DNA from: Anaeromyces robustus
Taxonomy: Eukaryota; Neocallimastigomycota; Neocallimastigomycetes; Neocallimastigales; Neocallimastigaceae
NCBI GenBank assembly: GCA_002104895.1
Contig: MCFG01000182.1
Location: forward strand, 1 to 55,000
Direction: 5' to 3'
Length of the DNA stretch: 55,000 nucleotides
The position numbers and the translations under genes were made by a program. Below the pieces are notes generated by a model. That model did no database searches and was not told the origin of the DNA. It was given only the letters and a program-made list of their open reading frames with translations. This document shows positions 38,601 through 47,600 of this stretch, piece after piece (the first letter of the stretch is position 1; every line of letters begins with the position of its first letter).

Positions 38601-41600
38601 ATTTTCAAATTGAATTTTATTATTTATATCTTTATCCGTAGTATATTTCAATATTAATTTAGCTCTTGCTTCATTGATCATATATTCTATTCTTTCATAT
38701 GGATATTCTGGATCAATTGGTAAATATGCTGCACCTGATTTCATAATTCCAATAATAGCAACGACAAAGTAGTAAGATCTTTCACTTATGACTGGAATAA
38801 TATCTCCTCTTCTAATTCCTTGTTTTCTTAAATAATGTGCTAATGAATTTGACATTTCATCCAACTGTTCATATGAAATTTCCATATTATTATTAACAAT
38901 AGCACACTTTTTAGGATTTTCTTTTGCAATTTTGCTAAATTCTACATGATAAACTTTATTACATTCATAATTATATATATTAGAATTAAATTCTTCAATG
39001 ATTTTTTCTTTTTCATTTAAAGGAATATATTCAATATCTTTAAAACTACTTCCAAATTCTTTAATATTTTTAAGAACTTCCATATAACTATCCAAAATCT
39101 TATTAATAATAATAGAATCATATTTATCTTTATTATATTCGATGGATACAATATAATTATCTTCTTTTTCTTCAATAGTAAATGTAATATCAAATTTAGT
39201 ATTATTATTTTTAATATTATATTCACTTAATGAATTTAAATTTAAAATTGTATATTCATTAAAATCTCCATCAAATAACTCCTTATTATTATTATTATTA
39301 TTTTGTAATGAATTTATTTTTGGTTGGAAAATAAATGAATTATTAACTTTTTGTAATTTTAATGATGTCAATAATTCTGCAAATGAAATATCTTGATTAT
39401 TATAAACATCAACTAATAAATTCATATTATTTTTAATGATATCAAGGAATGAATTATTTATATTATCATATTTTAATAATATTGGTTGTGTAGTAACAAA
39501 CATACCGATCATATTTTCTATATAATGATTATTTCTGTTAATATTCATAATAGAACTATATATATTATCTTGTCCACTATATTTCGATAATACATATCCA
39601 TATATACTAAGGAAAAATGCTGTCTTACTAATTCCATTTTTCTTTATATATCTGTTGATTATTTCAGTCATTGATTCATTTATAATTCTATTATATTTAT
39701 TATTATTATTATCATTATTTTTATTATTATTTTCATTATTATCATTATCCATTTTAACCGAATTCTTATTATTTGTGGATATATTTAATAATTCATAATC
39801 ACATGAAAACATTTTTTTATAAAATTCAATTTGATTTTCATAATATCCTTCTTTCATTTTATTATTTAAATTAATAGCATAATCACTAAATTGAATTTCT
39901 AATTTTTCATTTTCAATACCATTATAATAATTTGTTAATTCATTTACAATAATTAATATTGATGCTCCATCTGAAATAATATGATGAATATCAATTAATA
40001 ATATTTCATTACCAACAAATCCAACTCTTATTAAAGGTGCTTCTGATAAATTAAATGGTCTAATAAATGATTTTATATTTTCTAAATTGTAAGTTTCAAA
40101 TTCCAATTGAGAATTATCATCAATAAATCCATAAATTTCGGTTTTACCATTTACTTCTTTTCCATAATATTTACTTCTGAGAATATCATGATTTTTAAAT
40201 ATATTTTGGAATCCTTCTTTTATTAATTCAATATTGACATTTTTATTCAATTTAAAGAAAACTGGTATATTGTAAATTATAGAATTTTGATTTTTGATTG
40301 AATCAAGATAAACACCTAATTGTTGAGATGTTATTTGGAATTCTTTACTATTATATTTTTTAATAATTTCCATTTTATGTGTTGTATCTTTTTCATTATT
40401 CAATATATTTTCTATATGGTTACTTAAATAAGTAATAATTGGATTAGAAAGAATATCTTTCATACTTATTTTAATATTATAAATTTTCTCCATTTTTGAA
40501 GTTACTCTAATAGCATTTAAACTATCACCTCCTAATTCAAAGAAGTCATTTAATTTTCCAATTTCTTTTTCATTAATATTAAATACTTCACTGTAAATTT
40601 TGCATATGTTTTCTTCAATTTCTGTTTCTGGTGCAATATATTTTTCTCTACTTAAATCTTCAAATGATATTTCTGGTAAAGCTTTTCTATCTAATTTACC
40701 ATTATTTGTTAAAGGAATATTGAATATTCTTTTAAAGTATTTAGGTATCATATGAATTGGTATTCTTTTTGTTAAATATTTTCTTATATCTAATGAATTG
40801 ACATTTTTTGAACTAATATAATATCCAACTAAATCTCTTTCTCCATTTATCATTTTATCAATGACTACACAATTATCTATATCATTCATTTCTCTAAGTG
40901 CGTATTCAATTTCTCCTAATTCAATTCTTTGTCCATTAATTTTTACTTGGAAATCAGTTCTTCCTAAACAAATTACTTCACCATCTTCTGTCCATTTTCC
41001 CATATCCCCTGTTCTATACATTTTTGGTTTAAATTCATTATTTTCATAATATGGGCAATCAATGAATTTGCTATCTGTCAATACTTTATTATTCAAATAT
41101 CCTTTACCAACACCATATCCTCCAATGAATATCTCACCTTCTATTCCTATTGGAGCTGGTTTTAAATATTTATCTAAAATATAGATCTTAAAGTTACATA
41201 ATGGTTTTCCAACTGTAATCACAGTGTCATTATTATTATTAGAATTTTTACTTATATTAAGAAATTTAATATTAGAAACAACTGAAGTTTCTGTTGGTCC
41301 ATAAACACTTAAAATTTCACTATTACTCATTTCTCTAATTCTCTTAACCAATGTATAATCTACTTTCTCACCACCTAACATAATCCATTTAACGTTTTCA
41401 ATTGACTTTTCAAATTCCTTATAATTTATGTAATTTCCAAATCTAGATGGAACTGTAAATATATACTTTATATTATATTTTAATATTAATGAACTGATCA
41501 ATATTGGATTATTAAATTCATCATCATTACATAATATAATTCGACTTCCTCTTAATAGAGGATAATTAATTTCTCCAATTGAAATATCATGAGTAAATTT

Positions 41601-44600
41601 ACATATTGCTAAAACATTATCAAATTCATCACCATATATATCTTTTGTGCCATTTATTGTTTGACTGTAAAGACAATAATTTATTAAATTGTTGTGAGTA
41701 ATCAATGTACCCTTTGGTTTTCCTGTTGTACCTGATGTAAATAATATATAACATAAATCATCACTTTGATTAACATTATCAATTTCAAATTTATCTTCAT
41801 TATAATTATGATATTGTAAATCATATACAGTTGTATTTTCAAATTGAATTTTATTATTTATATCTTTATCCGTAGTATATTTCAATATTAATTTAGCTCT
41901 TGCTTCATTGATCATATATTCTATTCTTTCATATGGATATTCTGGATCAATTGGTAAATATGCTGCACCTGATTTCATAATTCCAATAATAGCAACGACA
42001 AAGTAGTAAGATCTTTCACTTATGACTGGAATAATATCTCCTCTTCTAATTCCTTGTTTTCTTAAATAATGTGCTAATGAATTTGACATTTCATCCAATT
42101 GTTCATATGAAATTTCCATATTATTATTAACAATAGCACACTTTTTAGGATTTTCTTTTGCGATTCTGCTAAATTCTACATGATAAACTTTATTACATTC
42201 ATAGTTATATATATTAGAATTAAATTCTTCAATGATTTTTTCTTTTTCATTTGAAGGAATATATTCAATATCTTTAAAACTACTTCCAAATTCTTTAATA
42301 TTTTTAAGAACCTCCATATAACTATCCAAAATCTTATTAATAATAATGGAATCATATTTATCTTTATTATATTCGATGGATACAATATAATTATCTTCTT
42401 TTTCTTCAATAGTAAATGTAATATCAAATTTTGAATTATTTTTTATATTTAATTTATTTGATGAATTTAAATTAAAAAATATATTCTCATCAATTTTACC
42501 ATAAAATATTTCATTATTATGATTATCCTTTAATGAATCTACTTTTGGTTGGAAAATAAATCCATTATTAACTTTCTTTAATTTTAATGATGTTAACAAT
42601 TCTGCAAATGAAATATCTTGATTATTATAAACATCAATTAATAAATTCATATTATTTTTAATGATATCAAGGAATGAATTATTTATATTATCATATTTTA
42701 ATAATATTGGTAGTGTAGTAACAAACATACCAATCATATTTTCCATTAATTGATTATTTCTATTAACATTCATAATAGAACTATATATAGTATCTTGACC
42801 ACTATATTTGGACAAAACATATCCATATATACTAAGGAAAAATGCTGTCTTACTAATTCCATTTTTCTTTATATATGTATTAATTATATTAACCATTGAT
42901 TCATTTATAACTCTATGATATCTCTTAATATTATCATCATCAAATTCATTATTATTATCTTTATTGTTATTATTATTATCTTTATTGTTATTATTATTAT
43001 CTGTATTAACTAATTTTTTATTACTTGTAGGTATATTTAATAATTCATAATCACATGAAAGCATTTTTTTATAAAATTCAATTTGCCTATTAAAAAATCC
43101 ATTATTTTGTTTCTCTTTCATATCGATTGCATAATCACTATATTGAATTTCTAATTCTGAAATATATCCTTCATTATAATATTTATTTAATTCATTCATA
43201 ATAATTAATTTAGTGGCTCCATCTGAAATAATATGATGCATATCAATTAATAAATACTCTTTATTAATAAATCCAACTCTCATTAAAGGTGCTTCTGATA
43301 AACAGAATGGACGAACAAATGATGAAACATTATCATAATTGTATTCTTCAAATTCCAAAGTACATTCATCATCAACAAATCCATAAATTTCTTCTTTTCC
43401 ATTAACTTCTTTAGAGTAATATTTTGTTCTAAATATTTCTTGATTTTGGAATATTTTATTGAATCCATCAATAATTTTTTTAATGTCAATATCTTTATTT
43501 AATTTGAATGATAATGGAATATTATATATAATCGAATTTTCATTTTTAATTGAATCAATATAGACACCTAATTGTTGGGATGTTATTGGAAATTCTTTAC
43601 TGTTACGTTTTTCAATAAATTCAATTTTTTTGGAATTATTATCACTACTTAATATTTCTTCTATATATTTACCTAAATCGACTATTAAAGAATTTTCGTA
43701 AATTTCTTTTATACTCAATTTAATTTTCAATTCTTTCTCAATTACAGATAAAAGTCTAATAGCATTTAAACTATCTCCTCCTAATTCAAAGAAATCATCA
43801 TTTTTACCAATATCTTTTTCATTAATATTTAGTAATTTACTATATATACGACATAAAAGATTTTCAACTTCCGTTTCTGGTGCAACATATTCTTCTTTAA
43901 TAATATCTTCAATATTAATTTCTGGTAATCCTTTTCTATTCAATTTACCGTTTGTTGTTAATGGAATTTCATTAATCTTTTTATAGTAATTAGGAATCAT
44001 GTAAGGAGGTAATTTACTCTTTAAATAATTTCGAATAATTTTTCCTTCAATTTCATTTGAATCATTATCATCATATAACTGATAATAGCAAACCAAATAT
44101 TTTTCTCCATTGGATTTTTCTTTATCAATAACAATTCCATGTTGAATTTCTTTCATTTCATTAATTGAACTTTCAATTTCTTCTAATTCAATTCTTTGTC
44201 CATGAATCTTAACTTGGAAATCAATTCTTCCTAAATATTCTACTTCTCCATTAGATGTCCATTTTCCAAGATCCCCTGTTCTATACATAATTCTATTATG
44301 TTTATCACCAGAATCATTAAATGGATTTTTAATGAATTTTTCCTTTGTTAAATCTTCACGATTAAGATAACCTTTACTACTAACACCATATCCTCCAATA
44401 TAGATTTCTCCTTCTACTCCTATTGGAACTGGCTTTACATATTTATCCAAAATATATATTCTACTATTACATATTGGTTTTCCTATAGTTATTTCTCCTT
44501 GATCTTCAATATTAATTTTCTTAAATGTACCGTCAACAGTACATTCTGTAGGACCGTAACTATTATAAATTTTACATTTTGAATATTTACTAATATTTTC

Positions 44601-47600
44601 ACATAAATCAAAAGATAAAGATTCACCTCCTAAATAAATTAATTTTACATTCTTTAAAGATTTTTGAAATTCATTTTCTTCCATAAATAATTTAAATCTA
44701 GAGGGTGTAGTATTTATAAATTGCACATTATTATCAATAATATATTTCGATAATAATACTAAGTCATTACTAATATGATCATCGACTAATATAATTTTCA
44801 TACCATGAATTAAACATATATTAATTTCTGATTGTGAGGCATCAAAAGAAAAATTGGTAATAGCCAACATATTACTAATATTTTCTTCTTTAATGATTTT
44901 GTATAAATATTTATTATTATTAACTTCACCAAAATCTCTGATGTAATTATAATAATTAAAATGACTAATCATTACACCTTTTGGTTTTCCTGTTGTACCT
45001 GAGGTAAATAAAACATAACATGTATCATCTGGTTGATTGATATTTAATATATCATGATTATTTAAATTGTATTCATGTTCATTTAAATTATAAACTTCAT
45101 AATTATTTAATAATTTTTCAATAATTTCTTGAGTATTACTGAAAAGAATAATCTTTGGTTTTACTTCATCTAAAATATATTTAATACGATCTATTGGTAA
45201 TTTTTTATCAATTGGTAAATATGCACCTCCTGCCTTAGAGATACCAAGGCTACCAATAATGTAATATGGTGAACGATCACATATAATTGGTATAATATCA
45301 TTTCTTTGAATATCTTGTTGACGTAAATAATGAGCTAAAGAATTGGACATTTCATCTAATGTTTTATAACTGATTTTTTTATCATTATACATAATTGCAC
45401 ATTTTTCTGGGTTTTTTTTAACTGTCTCACTAAATTCTTCATGATATAATTTATCACAATCTGAATTGTTTATATTAGAATTAAATTCATTTATTATTTT
45501 TTGTAATTCAGACTTAGGTATATATTCAATATCCTTTATAGAATTATCAAAATTATTAATATTGTTTAAAACTTCAACGTAACTATTAACAATATTTTCT
45601 ATGATGAATGAATCATACACGGTGGTATCATATTCAATAGTAATATAATAGTAATCATTTTGGTCCAAAACTGTAAATTCAATATCATGTCTGGAAATAT
45701 TATTTTGATTGAAAAGATTATAATTTTCAGAAGTTGAAAATAAATTTTTACTACTATCATCAAATATTGAACTTTCAATGTGGCTACTTTTCAATATTTC
45801 ATATGGTTGAAAAAGGAATGTATTGTCAATATTTTTTAATTTTATTTCATTTGATAATTCATAAAATGATAAATCACTGTTATTATATATATCGATTATA
45901 GTATTCATGTTTTCGTTAAAAATATCAATTAATTTATTCTTTTCATTATCATTAAATTTTAATAAAATTGGTTGTAAACTTAAAAACATTCCTGCCATAT
46001 TTTCAATATATGGATTGTTTCTATTAACATTTAATAATGAACTATATATAATATCTTGTCCACAATACTTTGATAAAATATAACCATAAATAGTAATGAA
46101 AAATGCTGTTTTAGTAATTCTATTCTCTTTAATATACTTATTAATTAAATCACTTGTTTTTTCATCAATTTTTACTTCAAAAGATCCAAGATTTCCTTCT
46201 CTTTTTTCATTTTGTTCCTGAATTTTTGATTTATTTATATTATTATTTTTATTTGGAAGATTTAATATATCATAATTACATTCAAACATATTTTTATAAA
46301 ATTCTATTTGATCATCATAATATCCAATATTTTTCTTTTCTTTTATATCAATAGCATAATCACTTAACTGAATTTCTAATTCTTCAATATATCCTTCATT
46401 ATAAAATTTAATTAATTCCTTTTGAATGATTACAAAACTTGAACCATCAATAATAATATGATGAATATCAATTAATAAATAGTCATTATTAATAAAACCT
46501 ACTCTTATTAATGGTGCTTCTGAGATATTGAATGGTCTCACAAATGATTGATAATTATCATATGTATATTCTTCAAATAATAATTCACAATCATCATCTA
46601 TAAATCCATATATTTCATATTTATTATTAATTTCTTTTTCTTTATATTTAGTTCTTAAAGCTTCTTGATTATAAAATAGCTTAAGAAATCCTTCTTTAAT
46701 TTTTTCAATATTAATATTTTTTCTAAATTTTAATGAAACTGGCACATTATAAATCACACTGTTTGGATTTTTAATAGTATCAATATATATTGCTAATTGT
46801 GATGATGTTATTGGAAATTCTTTACTATGACGTTTTTCAATTTTTTCTACTTTAAATAACTCTTTATGATCACCTCTATTATTTAATACTTCATCAATAT
46901 ATTGACCTAAATCATGAATATTGGAATATGAAAATATATCTTTAATATTTAACTTTATATTAAATTCAACTTCAATCATTCCTAAAATCTTAACAGCTAA
47001 TAAACTATCACCACCTAGTTCAAAGAAATCTGAATTATTTCCAATTCTATTTTTATCAATATTAAATATTTTACCAAAAATATCACATAATTTTTTTTCT
47101 ATTGGAGTTTCAGGAGCTTCGTAATCTTCCATTACTAGATCATTAATATTTGGTTCTGGTAAGGCTTTTATATTTAATTTTCCATTAACATTTAATGGAA
47201 CTTTATCAATTTTAACAAAATATTTTGGAATCATATACAATGGAAGTTTATTTTCCAAATATCTTCTTATAAATTTTCCTTTTATATTAGCTTTATTGGT
47301 TATATAATATCCAACTATATACTTTTCATCATTGTTTTTATTTATTTTATCAATGACTGCTACATATGTTATGCCTTCAACTTCTTTAATAGTGTTTTCG
47401 ATTTCTCCTAATTCAATTCTTAAACCACGAATTTTAACTTGAAAATCGATTCTTCCTAAATGTATTAAACGTCCATCATCAGTCCATTTTCCAAGATCAC
47501 CTGTTTTATACATTTTTCCACCATTCATTGAGAAAGGACAAGAAACAAATTGTTTCTTCGTTAATTCTTCATTATTTAAATAACCTTTACTTACACAATA

